Assembly: GCA_000507305.1 (NCBI GenBank)
Contig: DF239808.1
Span: forward strand, 1 to 64,000
DNA from: Breviolum minutum Mf 1.05b.01
Taxonomy: Eukaryota > Sar > Dinophyceae > Suessiales > Symbiodiniaceae
Reading direction: 5' to 3'
DNA length: 64,000 nucleotides
The position numbers were made by a program, and so were the translations under genes. Shown piece after piece: positions 13,401 to 23,717 of the stretch (the first letter of the stretch is position 1; every line of letters begins with the position of its first letter). The notes under the pieces were generated by a model, which searched no databases, was not told the origin of the DNA, and saw nothing but the letters and a program-made list of their open reading frames with translations.

Positions 13401-15287
13401 ACCGATTGAAAAAAATCCAAACTTTTCCAAGATCAATTGACCATCGAAGCCTTTCAAGAAGAAACCTCGCTCCATGGAATGTGTTCACAGGCACAGCGTG
13501 CGAATTGAGCTGAAGTACAGTACATACCGGACATGTCACCAACCCATTGTATAACAACTGTATGAACTTGAGGAGGGTATGAAGATAGAGTGGAAAGCAA
13601 CGATGGTAGTCTTAGAGACTCCTGGATTCTAAAAGCACCCTGTTTTCAAATGCCAAGCAAATCTCACCCTCCTCCCCTCCTGCACCAACGAGCCCTTCTG
13701 CATGGCCACGGCCAGGTCTACGCGGGCCCGTTCTCCCTCCGACAACACGTGTGCCGGCTTCAGGTGCGTTGGGATGGCATGGAGGGCCACGCGATGCAGG
13801 GTCTTCACCCCTGCCTGCAACGGAGAAAGATTCAGCACACTGGAGACAAGAACATGGGTTGAGATTGAAACAGCTCTGATGAAGCATTCAAATGCCGCTC
13901 ACCGACGGACACATAAAGATAAGTTGTTTCATGTCTCACAGCCTTGACACCATATACCCCAGTTGGGGGGGAACGAAAACATCATAGCTAGATTTGGTTT
14001 TGATACATGCCGCGTGGTACATGGTTTCAATGGACTTCGGAATTCAGCCATCAAAAGTAGTACCATGGGAGCAAAACCTCACAAACCTGCATCTTTCAAA
14101 CAATAAACAGGAATTCAATTCGGGCAACTACAAAGCTACAAGATGGACCACTCCACAGATCATCAACCACATGACTTGGATTCTCTACCTTTTATCAACA
14201 GCCTTTGAAATATGAAGGCAGTAAAATCCAAGACCCCTCCGAAATGCTGCAAAGATGCCTTGGGATCTCCTCCGTGCAAGTCTTGGTGGCTGCAAATGGC
14301 TTTGTGCCGCTGCTCCTCAAACGTCCCCAAAGACTTCATCATGTCACAGGCATTTGCCAAGGTGTTCAGAACCTGATGGTGGAGCAAATGCAGGATTCAT
14401 CAGGTATCATCTGTGAAGATGACTTTAAGCAAGCTCCAGGTCCAGATATACCAATATACCAATACCCCGGTAGTAGGAAACAAAAACAGAGAAAGATTGA
14501 AATTACAGAAGCACTGCAGCAGCGAGCTGATTCTTGTGAAACTCTTGTCTCATGGACTTCAAACCATGTGTTTTGCTCTCAGTTGCTTAGGGCATGGCCA
14601 CACCAATGAGGGCTGGCAAGAAACATTGGCCGTTAGCCATATGACAAGTGCCTATATCGATACCGGAAATAAGCATGGGATATGACTTCGTTTTGGGGGC
14701 CCGTAAAAAAAAAAAAGACCCGGGACATGTTCAAACTGCATTGAAATAGTGAATCTTCCAAGGAATGCATGTTGGGAATGCTGAAAATGCTTGGCCAGTT
14801 CTTCTGCCACTTTTGTGTGACGGAGGCTGCAAACCGCACAGCATAGTGAGAAAAACCATGCCATGCAACAAGCTGTGGGAATGAAAATCCTTGTAGGTCA
14901 TTGCTCAAAATGCCATGCAGAATGGTCATGCAACATGCGATGCAACACATCATAGCTCAAAATTATTGTTGATCATTGAGTGCCCACTGGGTGCACTAGC
15001 GGCACCAGCTAGATTTGCAAAATTTGCCAACGTTTCATCATCATGGAATGGAAAACATCTTCAACTAGACATGGACCACTACCGACCTGGTTTCCACCAC
15101 GCCAAGGCACCATTGTTTTTCCGGTGCCAGTCCCACCACATATCAACACCATGGGACGTTTTGGCAGCTCTTGCATGAGCCGATCCAAATCTAGGTCTTG
15201 CAGCTGCAACATTGATCTCAACTGCGTGAGCCTGCGACGATGTCTTTGGGAGGTTGAGCCCAAATGGCTGAGGTTTGTCTCCGGTTC
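7404..15287 (-). CDS. ABC-ABC-GNAT protein: two ABC-type ATPase modules fused to an acetyltransferase domain (COG2401-like)
   Basis: Exons (minus strand): 15287-15087, 14372-14235 (tentative), 13814-13668, 13210-about 13070, 13019-12959, 11954-11877, 11723-11576, 11405-11349, 10956-10868, 10658-about 10510, 8277-8138, 7848-7704, 7531-about 7404. Module 1: Walker A CGGTGTGKT, signature HVLSEGERARVDLAVAM, Walker B-like DDFLCTLD, then LVPFLQPDVVL. Module 2: Walker A GPSGSGKSS, signature LSMGERSLADLARTL, Walker B ILLVDDAW. C-terminal GNAT part: FACHHYMEACR, then REARLVVLPSWQGFGIGPK, which matches the acetyl-CoA-binding loop (Q-x-x-G-x-G). From 11954 to 10658 all four joins are phase-consistent, as are the two inside the GNAT part. 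Known family: COG2401, an ABC-type ATPase fused to a predicted acetyltransferase, function poorly defined. Exons between 10.5 and 8.3 kb and the 5' end are missing. The two ABC modules could be two genes. Confidence 0.7.
8540..8910. repeat. A/C-rich, G-poor tract on the plus strand
   Basis: The plus strand here is dominated by ACC/CAC/CCA-like words with few G, giving an apparent Pro/Thr/His-rich frame. It lies between exons of the ABC-GNAT gene and is best read as intronic low-complexity DNA. Confidence 0.6.
8911..10505. other. Intronic stretch of the ABC-GNAT gene
   Basis: By comparison with the family, about 100 residues between Walker B of module 2 and the GNAT domain should be encoded here, but I could not locate their exons. 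No repeat or RNA gene seen. Confidence 0.4.
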
Positions 15288-15806
15288 CTTGACAAACATG
15301 ATGCTACTTGATGATGAGGTTCCTTAAAGTTTGCAATGTAGTTGACATCTATAGAACGAGCTGTCCTTGGCAAGTATTCTGCTATCAAAAAATTGACTAA
15401 TGTGATGTTCAGATCATGGACATTGAAACTGGATTTCCAAAATGCCGGAACACGGAGAAACACCCAACCGAGTCAACAAACCCACAAGTCTTGCAACACG
15501 GTTTAGGACGCCCTGACTTCCAGCTTTTGGCAATGGTAGGCAGAAGCAAAGATATTGCGGGCCATCTTCATTGTTGAGCTGCTGACAGTTTGCCACATTC
15601 CAGTACTGTTGGGGTCAAATTGTCCATGCTCCAGTGTGGCACCTGGGAATTATATGCATTTCATGGGTTGGGGAAAAACAGGGACAAAACACTGTAAATA
15701 ATGGTTGAAAATACAGAAAATGCGGAAAAACATACGGCCATCTATGTCCGCCGGACCTTGCTAAAATACACCATCTAAAGTTGATCGGAAGGATAATTTT
15801 GTGTGT
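15288..15806. other. Non-coding stretch upstream of the first ABC exon
   Basis: The exon at 15287 begins after a CAAG acceptor, so more 5' exons are expected here or beyond the dispersed repeat. None could be supported. Confidence 0.35.
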
Positions 15807-16365
15807 CTTCTTTTTTTCAGATACTCCCGACATGTTGCACAAGTTCATCTCTAGTTGGTTAAGCTGCTTTGTGGCTTGTCATCTTCATGACCACGGAGGC
15901 TATCGCGGTCTCAAGGTTCAACTGGACTGGTTTAAATGACTGTGCGACACCATGACTCTTCCAAAACCTTATAAACTTGAAAATGGGGATGGGAGGGATA
16001 GTGTCAAACGTCGAAACACCCTCTTGAACCAGAAAAATGCCGTTTTTTTGTTGCAGGCATCTCGATCGTTTGAGCTCCGTAGAGGCTGCCATGTCATGCC
16101 ATCATGCCATCTCCAACCTTTCGACAAGCTCAACCTTTTCAGATCAACGCCACAGTGGCTTCAGGCAGCAACATCGCTACGGCTCACGTCGCGGCTTCGC
16201 TTAGGCATTCAGCCATACCTGGTACAATTCGAGATGTAGATCTGGGATAAGCTGAAGTCAAGTTGAATCACTTCGGGCCATGCAACACTTAAACTTTCAA
16301 ACTTTCGATGAATTAAGCTGGACATATATCGAATGTATTTATATAGGCAATGCTGTCAGAGGTTT
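15807..16365 (+). repeat. Dispersed repeat family, copy 2 (about 560 bp)
   Basis: Partner of 2398-2985. The open frame reads DTPDMLHKFISSWLSCFVA and ends KVQLDWFK-stop, as in copy 1 but 17 residues shorter in the middle. Most base differences from copy 1 within the shared coding part are synonymous. It interrupts the minus-strand gene block and reads on the plus strand. Confidence 0.8.
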
Positions 16366-16635
16366 CAAAATCACATTTCCCTTAGCCTAGTTTCTTGCTG
16401 GGGCAGCAGGCGCATACGGCAATTTGTTTCATCCTGCAAACCGAAAAAGTCTTAGACGGAACGACACCCTATTTGGGTGCGTCGAAAACGGCTTGCACTT
16501 TGCTGACAAGGAAAAACCTTGTGGTCAGACTATGCGATAGCCCTACAGATTGACATCCCATAAATCCAGCCAATGACTCTTCATAAGAGTACAGTATGTG
16601 TAAAAATGCTTTGCATCATCTGGGCTGATCTAATT

Positions 16636-16775
16636 TCCATTCTTGAGAATGCTGCCTATACTTCTCTGAGCAGGTTTCAAATCGGCTAAGCTTCAAATTG
16701 GCTAGGATCATCTTGTGTTCGGCACTTTCGACCAGTCCAATTTTCTGCACGACTCCACTTTCTTCTGCGATACTG
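16636..16775 (-). other. Possible exon (helical, unknown)
   Basis: One minus-strand frame reads EESGVVQKIGLVESAEHKM, ILANLKLSRFETC and so on to a stop, with a protein-like composition. The longer overlapping frame is Lys/Arg/Phe-rich and less convincing. No family recognised. Confidence 0.25.
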
Positions 16776-17884
16776 AAGTTCTTCATGCAATGAAAAAGTG
16801 GTCAAGCTCGATAATCCATGTGACTTGAAAAAATGGCCCAGTCGAACTTTGTTCCAGAATAGGAGCAAGAGTATTTTGAAAAGTTGTGCATTCGTCTGTT
16901 TGTGAAACAGCAAGCTTCTTCCAATTTTGTGGATAGGTCCGTTTCTAGTTTCATTGCGAGATTTGAAATCTGTGAAAATAATACAATCTGTGGGAAGTAC
17001 CCATGGTTTTTGCAGATGGTTTTTCAACTGATTGGAGTTTACAAGCTCGCAGTTCACAATAGATCCTCACAGCTCAAAATGTGGCTGTTGCGGCCTTGTC
17101 AGTGAAACTCAGCCCCGGTCAGATTGCCTTGTCACAAATTAAAACATTCACCGACTCCGAAATCACCGTCACAAGAAATGGGATGATGGGGAAGTTTTTA
17201 TGCCTTAGACCCAACTTGCAATCACTAATTCATGATTGATTAAACCGTTGCACCTTCCATTTTTGTGTTACCCCTGGCGTTTGATGTACATTGACTTTCC
17301 ATGATTTACAAATCTCCCCCACCTATACCTAGAAAGATTAGCACATCAAAAACTGCCCCTGCAACAAGTGGCCAGTCATTTTGCGATTGGCCCAGCTGAA
17401 TCTTCACCACTTTCATGCTAGAACTGTTCCTGGGGCGGGGAGTGTGAGTCGGTCCAACTTGGAATGGACACAAAATGATGATAAGATTCTTGCCATATTA
17501 GGTTAGGTATGGGTCAAAAAACAGGTCTGGAACACCCACTTTCTTGAAAAATGTATGTTCCGGACGTTTGAAACAGGGTGCCATGAATCATGATATCATG
17601 TCATCTAGTATGGTCCTGCAGCATACGATTTATGTTCCTGCACAGTTTGTCAGATTCACAATAAAGACGAGGTAAAGTCATACAGGATGTATTCAAAGAG
17701 AATAGAAAATGCCCTGTAACCAGTTTGTGTCGGACTTTGCGATCCAAAAATAATCTTTTTTTCAGGAACAACAGCAGCAAGAAATGCTGGAGGTTGAAAT
17801 AAACTTGACATGCAAAATGCACCTGTGTGCTTGTTGCAACTTGCCATTGTCGGACATCATGAACCTTGTGTAACATTTGAAAAC

Positions 17885-18373
17885 CTCCTATAACACCGAG
17901 AGTATACTTTCTCAAGTGACAACTTTTGCCCAGGCAAGTTTCGCCAAAGGTGACTAAGGCCTGCGTTTCATTCGTTTGCTTCGTAGCCGAGAGTCCGGGT
18001 GCTTGTGAAACTTCCTCAACTGTGTTCGGCAAACCTGTCAGATCAACAAAAAAATTGCTTCGGATTGAAGGGCTGCACCTCAAAGGTTGTGAACTTTTCA
18101 TACAATAGATATACCAGACGTCTCAGTCAATGTAACTGCAAGTTGGGCGTGATGCTTTTTCTCTCAAAACCACGTGCAAACACACGCGCTTGGAGGAATG
18201 CTGCACCTTTTCGTGGTGGAAAAGTATTCAACGATCACATCCCAACCCGGTGCAAACTTGTCGCATCACAAGACTTCTGGCAGTTCTCTTTTTCAAACGC
18301 GCCGCATCAGACGCCTTTTCCTGGATCTGGTCCAATGGCGGTGACATATCACCCTTCAAAGGTAATATCCGAC
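17885..18373 (-). CDS. Unknown gene, two exons
   Basis: Exon 18373 to about 18231 encodes LPLKGDMSPPLDQIQEKAS, then a basic helix-like stretch (ARLKKRTARSLVMRQ). Exon 18034-17885 is 150 nt and encodes LPNTVEEVSQAPGLSATK, then GETCLGKSCHLRKYTLGV. Both acceptors are AG followed by G. Phases fit if the first exon ends at a GT donor at about 18231 (codon split after one base). The second ends at GGAG before GTTTTC. No domain recognised; the remaining exons were not found. Confidence 0.4.
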
Positions 18374-18606
18374 CTTGACCAGGATGACCCTTCCATGTCG
18401 CTGGCGAAGCAAAGCTAAGTCTGAGCACGGAAGACGTGCAGGAAGTCACCGGATAGGTGTAAATTCATATTAACCCCTGATCATTGCTCTCAAAATATGG
18501 AGTCATGAGGTTTCTGGAATGCCTTAGAGCATATTTTGATCTTGACCACGGCTGATGAGGGGTCAACAAAAATCACCAGTGGCTTTGCAAGTGACATGAA
18601 ATAGAT

Positions 18607-21347
18607 CTAAATTGAGAAGGTATCATCTGAATCTTCCGCGTAGCTGGTCAATTTGATCACAGCTCCACCCTCAGTCCAAGCCACTGGCACTTGCATCTCT
18701 TGGAGAAAATAGGCACCTGTCTTCCCACGGGCATTGGGAATGTCCAAGCGTGCACCGGCAGCTAGCAGAATGGAAATGCATTCCTGGTTGGTGATTGAGC
18801 CACGCACTTGAAAAATATTGGTCCCTGGACTAAACCATCCTTAAAAAGGGGCTTTAAACAAACAACAGCATAAAACCACCACCTAGATTCAAACTTTGAT
18901 GTCAGAATGGCGAAGATCAAGGGAGTCGCACCATAGTGATGATAGGCCAAAGTAGTCAAGGTTGAGGGACTTACGTAGTGAGCAGCATGAAGCATCTTCA
19001 AAAGCCCCCACCATTCCATTCGAGCTACAGGAACATGCAACTGCTCGTTGACGTCCGCAGACGCTTCAATCAAGCAGGAGATTGTGCTGCTATCTCCAAA
19101 GAAAGCAAGTGCAGTGTGTAATGAAAATCGTAGACTAATTCCAGGCATGTTGATCCTCAGCATCTCCTTCATGACTCTGGCACTCCCACATACACAGGCC
19201 GACCGGAATGGTCTTATCCCTGGAAAAGCTCGATTATGTGGATTCACTCTCGCTTCTAGCAAAAGGCGAACTGCCGATGGGTTGTCACCACCAGCTGCCC
19301 ATGACAATGCAGTACCCCAGTATGAGCAACGGGCATTGACCTTTGCGCGGGCCGACAAGAGTAAACTCATGACATCATTGCTGTGGTAAGCAGCTGTCAG
19401 GGAGAGGACCGGAAGTTTATTGGGCAGGTTGAGACTCCGCGTCAGTTTGGTGGTCCAATCATTGGCATCTGCTTTGGTCTGCAACAGAGCTTCTACCAAA
19501 GAGGCACTGCCTGCCACAGCTGCATAACAGAGAGGTGACCAACCAGCAGCATCCCGATCTGACACTGTTTTAAACAGGTTGTCATGTAGGAAGCGTGCCG
19601 CTACAAAACCAGTTGAATCAACAGAAGGGTCAATCTTGGTGTCAAAGCCGCTTACCAGACTCTGAATCGGCTCTAGGCCGAAGCCTTGCAGGTGAAACCG
19701 ATGCAAGTTCAAAAGCAAACGGTAGCTATGGAGATCTCCGCGGTCCAGATGAAAGTGCAACTTCTGCCAAACCTAAGGTGGAGCCGTTGGTTTAGAGTTT
19801 CGACCTCAAGAAAAATGATGAATTTCCCGTGTGTCTTTTAGCACAAATGGTGCCAATATACAGCAAAAATTACAAGTATCCGGAAGTAGATGAAGAACAT
19901 TGGATGGAAGACTGCACGAACTCTGCATCCCCAGATTGCAAAAGAAAATACGATGACATCTCACTGGATATGTCTGGTTGAAAATACATGAGCAATGTTA
20001 AGCTTAACGTGTTGTACTCCAATACTGGTTTGTTCATTGGGATTTTCCTATTAGATGGTCAGAATCATCAATTTTACTACCCAATCATCATTTTGTCTCG
20101 ACGAACTGTGGGGGGTGCTGGCCACTGCTCAACCTTTAGGGTAGTCCACCTTGACTATTGGATTTTCCGTTTCGGCCCAGAAACCATTTGGAGCACCACT
20201 CTGCCCACTTTTCCTCGGTCCCCCTCAAAGCTGAACTCGCCAGTGCCGGGTGCCTTCCAACGAGAGATTCAGGATTCATCATCCCAGCCAGATTTGTGAA
20301 TGTATCAACTGAAACATTTATGAACCCGAAAACAACTTGAATGTTGAAGTAACCGCTCTTCAAATTAGTTCGCCCAAATGAAGAAGCTATTTCGCGTGAT
20401 GCCATCTGGGCGAACTAAATTTCATCAAGCGGGTAACTCCCCAAGCAGCCCATGGATTCCCAACATCAGCCTTCTGTGGGGTGCTGAGTCGCTTTTGTAT
20501 GGGGATACCTTCCTGAAAACCAACAGTTTGCCCCCAAAAAAATGAGATGGACAGTTGAATAGTGAGTTTCATACTATTGGTTGCCATAATTTTCAGGGGC
20601 CTGTGATTTTTTTCAGGGCTGTGCCGGAGTTTCAAACACCAAAAAACCGCGGCCTTCGGCACACCATTGAGATCTACGGCCAGCGCTTGATGATGTGGTG
20701 TCTTGATGCAAATGATGCTACCATCCTCCCGAGCCAACTGTCGGGCCATGTACTCCAAACGGCACCATCCACGCGCTTCCCATGTGGAATAGTTCAAACT
20801 TCGACCATCAACGCCATGAACGAAAGGGCACAAAATCGCAAAGAAGAAAGACCTGGGGCAGGGGCCAAGCCATTCAGATAAGACCAAGAAATTTTCAGGA
20901 ATCCAACTTGTGCCAGTTTTAACTACACTTTTTTATGCGGGGTGCCAGCCTTGCCACATAGGAGGGAATGCAATCAATCGCAAGCTGCCGATTCAGAGTA
21001 GCTTCTGGAGAGGTGCCCTGTGGACAGGAAAAGTAATCGTACCACAAGTAAAGTGCTTTGGCGTTAAAGTCACTCATGCTTGGACACCTCACCCTTTTCC
21101 ACCAAAGCTCTTCCGCAGTAGTTCGAGACACTTGACTTCTACCTGCCAGAAGGTTTTGCAATGCTTGCTGGAGGACACCCAGTTGCTCCATCTCCGGATC
21201 AGGATGTTCAGAAGTGACCCATTGATGGGATACAAACATGGCATTGCCCATTTCCTCATCAAACTCGCAAAGCTTGCCAGCTTCCATCAAATCTTCATGC
21301 GTCTGCATCTCCGTCATTTGAAAAAGTGTCTGCACAGGCAGGGTGAC
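18607..21347 (-). CDS. FVSHQW-family ankyrin-repeat protein (five exons, C-terminus complete)
   Basis: Exons: 21347-20950, 20852-20654, 20253-20185, 19772-18883, 18829-18607; stop at 18607-18609. All four joins keep frame, giving about 590 residues. Introns: 97 nt (GC-AG), 400 nt (GC-AG), 412 nt (GT-AG) and 53 nt (GT-AG, the one acceptor not followed by G). N-terminal part: NAMFVSHQWVTSEHPDPE, ALYLWYDYFSCPQ, AIDCIPSYVAR joined to SFFFAILCPFVHG, then ARGWCRLEYMARQLA. This is a family I know from dinoflagellate predicted proteins; its layout recalls TIR/HET-like domains, which is inference. A linker GEFSFEGDRGKVGRVVLQM leads to LHSYRLLLNLHRFHLQG. The C-terminal half holds about six ankyrin repeats (AGWSPLCYAAVAGS, GATPLIFAIL, ECISILLAAGARLD). 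Probably a signalling or scaffold protein. The 5' exon(s) with the start codon are missing. Confidence 0.85.
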
Positions 21348-21386
21348 CTTAAGTAACTAAAGTTCGAGTGGTTTAAACATCTAATT

Positions 21387-21495
21387 CATACCGTTGATGG
21401 AAGAAATCCTGCACCACCTGGGATGTATGAAACCCTGCAAATAATGGGATATTTACCATATCAACTGGTGCAGGATTTCTTCCATGAACAGTATG
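21387..21495. repeat. Inverted repeat / hairpin, 30-bp arms
   Basis: Arms 21387-21416 and 21466-21495 are reverse complements at 28 of 30 positions, including 20 in a row (core GGAAGAAATCCTGCACC), with a 49-nt loop. It sits about 40 nt upstream of the first placed FVSHQW exon. It could be a small MITE-like element or a transcript hairpin. Confidence 0.9.
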
Positions 21496-21708
21496 TACAC
21501 TATGTACCTTGGGGATTACCATTTCTGATACCAACTCTTTTGGATTGCCAGTATTTGATGAGAATTCCGATTTGCACCAAGCAGGATAAGGGAGGAAGGG
21601 AGTGTCAGATCTTCACACAAACTCCAAACCAAAATGAGCCGCGCCGAAACTGAGTGTGCCTAACGTCACATTGTTTGTTCAGGGTTTGTTACTCTACTTA
21701 TCTATAAT

Positions 21709-21775
21709 CACAATACATATACATATATGTATATATATATATATGAAATTATATGTACGCATAAATATATACATA
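21709..21775. repeat. AT-rich (TA)n tract
   Basis: ATATAT/TATGTA runs. Intergenic, between the FVSHQW gene and the antiporter gene. Confidence 0.85.
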
Positions 21776-22807
21776 TAACTTCTATAACCATATCATGATA
21801 TAAATGCACCTAAAAACATCATAAATTGATTCCGTTTCGCATATGCCAAAATGATCCAAACAGCTCCGAGTGACCATGGGAAAGCTTCGAGATACACCCG
21901 CGGGACAACTTTCATCCCGGGTGACCATCGCGAATCACATACTGCAAAAATTTTGGAAATTTCAGCAAAAAAAAGGCTTCAGCAAAGTTCATCTGGCTCT
22001 TGCTGAACTGGTACAAGTGTGATTTAGTGTCATCAGATTTGAAAGATCATTTGGTTTTCAGGGGGAAAAGGTTTTGAGAGGCCGACTATATCATCAAATC
22101 ATCTCAGGAGTTTTCTGATTCTCCAAAACACAAAAAAAAAAAACGAACAGCCTCCCATCCCATCGAAAAACATGGGTTGCTTGAGGTTGGGATCCAAATG
22201 GATTGGCTTAGTGGAACCCGATGCTGGGGGGGCACCATTTGGAATGACAAACAGTAGCTGTTTCACAAAAGAGTTCCATTTGGTGGATAGTTTCCACCTG
22301 TAAATATATGTTTCACTAGGGTTATAGCATACTTGTATGCCTTGTAACTATCCCACAAACCAAGTAAATTTGGCTATGCAGCTCTGGTGTCCAAAATTCC
22401 CCTTCATTGAGATTGGTAAAATGTCACGAATGTCATGCAGTACGAGACTGGATGTCTTTAGGCCATTCTGTTGCCAAACTTAAACATTTTGCGAATTGGT
22501 TTGGACTAACTACAGAGACCTTCGTTGAGAAGCCCTTATAAAAATGTTCATCCACTTGCTTAATTGGATAAATTCAGTCACCAGGAGGGAACAAAATATG
22601 AACTTTTCATACGCAAACATACAAATAGATATATACTGTGTAGACATATGAATGTGTATAAAAAAAATATGTAAATATACATATATGTACATACAGCAAT
22701 ACATTTTACATATTGTATCATATCCTAAGAGCAGGTTTTCTTGGACAACAGAAAAAAAAAAAAACAACAGATCCATCCACCACAACTTATCTGATCTTGG
22801 AGAAACA
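21776..22807. other. Intergenic stretch
   Basis: No exon supported. Contains poly-A runs and a second AT-rich patch near 22650-22700. Confidence 0.4.
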
Positions 22808-22822
22808 TCATCATCATCATCG

Positions 22823-22869
<47 letters not shown>
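22808..22869. repeat. (ATC)n microsatellite
   Basis: About 20 CAT/ATC units with one CGT interruption. Confidence 0.95.
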
Positions 22870-22871
<2 letters not shown>

Positions 22872-22904
22872 CCCTTAAAGGTCCTTTAAAGATTTGAAAG
22901 AAAA

Positions 22905-23110
22905 ATTTGTGTTTTCACAACCGCTTTGAAAGGTTCGTCTGGATGGTCTCGCCTGCCGCTTCAATTCCTGCTTCCATGCGGCCCTCGAAAGAGGTCGGAC
23001 TCTCTCCTCCGCCTGTTTCAGGATTTCGGGATGAAAGTCGATACTTCGCCATTTCCAGCGTTGGTTGTTTAGCGAGGGACCAAGTGGGATGCGTTTTCCC
23101 ACCATCCAGC
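22905..23110 (-). other. Possible exon, frame ambiguous
   Basis: Two minus-strand frames are open. One reads EILKQAEERVRPLSRAAW and the other PTLEMAKYRLSSRNPETGG, then AGIEAAGETIQTNLSKRL-stop. The codon composition looks coding, but I cannot choose a frame. It may be a 3' exon of the antiporter gene or part of a small separate gene. Confidence 0.3.
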
Positions 23111-23717
23111 CAGATGGTTTTACGTGCTTTTTAGTACTAAGGAATGTTTGTTGAGATTTATCACAGACTTTTTTGACTGCCAAAGTAAAGAATTGAAAAA
23201 CTTCGCATCAGAAAGGTTTTGCGACTTGGGTTTACCCCAAAAAAAAGGTATGTTGGGTTTACCACAAGTCGAAACAAAAAAAATGACACCGAACACCAAC
23301 CGGCCCAACAAGTCGCCTGAGTTGTCTGAAGTTTCAGACTTCGGAAAAGATTTGACCTCCTCACTTTTACCAACATCGAAAAGACCTAAGGGTGTGGAAG
23401 CAGAATTCAAGCTAAGCGATAGCGACGATACCATATCCTGACCCTAACTTCTTATTAATCAAGATTAGCAACATTGCTGGCCTGATTTCCTTTGCATTGC
23501 ATAGTTGAAGCATCTTCGCACATAATATCTTCCAAGGTGCGTCCAAATGCTTGACTGTCATCAGCATCAACATGTCTCACAGTGATACCTGGCACTCGGA
23601 GACATTTGGCTGAGCTGATCGCTTTCCTACAGATTTCTGTGGCGAAACGCCTATCAACCACCACTCGATGCCCCCAAGGCCTATGATTGGGGTCTTAGGC
23701 TCCACGGGATCTTTGCC

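Noticed and set aside
17601..18101. Single 166-codon gene
   Set aside because: Only the part 18034-17885 has exon borders and protein-like composition; the remainder is Phe/Leu-rich intron-like sequence.
18762..18883. Continuation of the ankyrin exon in its own frame past 18883
   Set aside because: The tail FYAVVCLKPLFKDG is not ankyrin-like, whereas splicing 18883 to 18829 restores an ankyrin repeat in phase.
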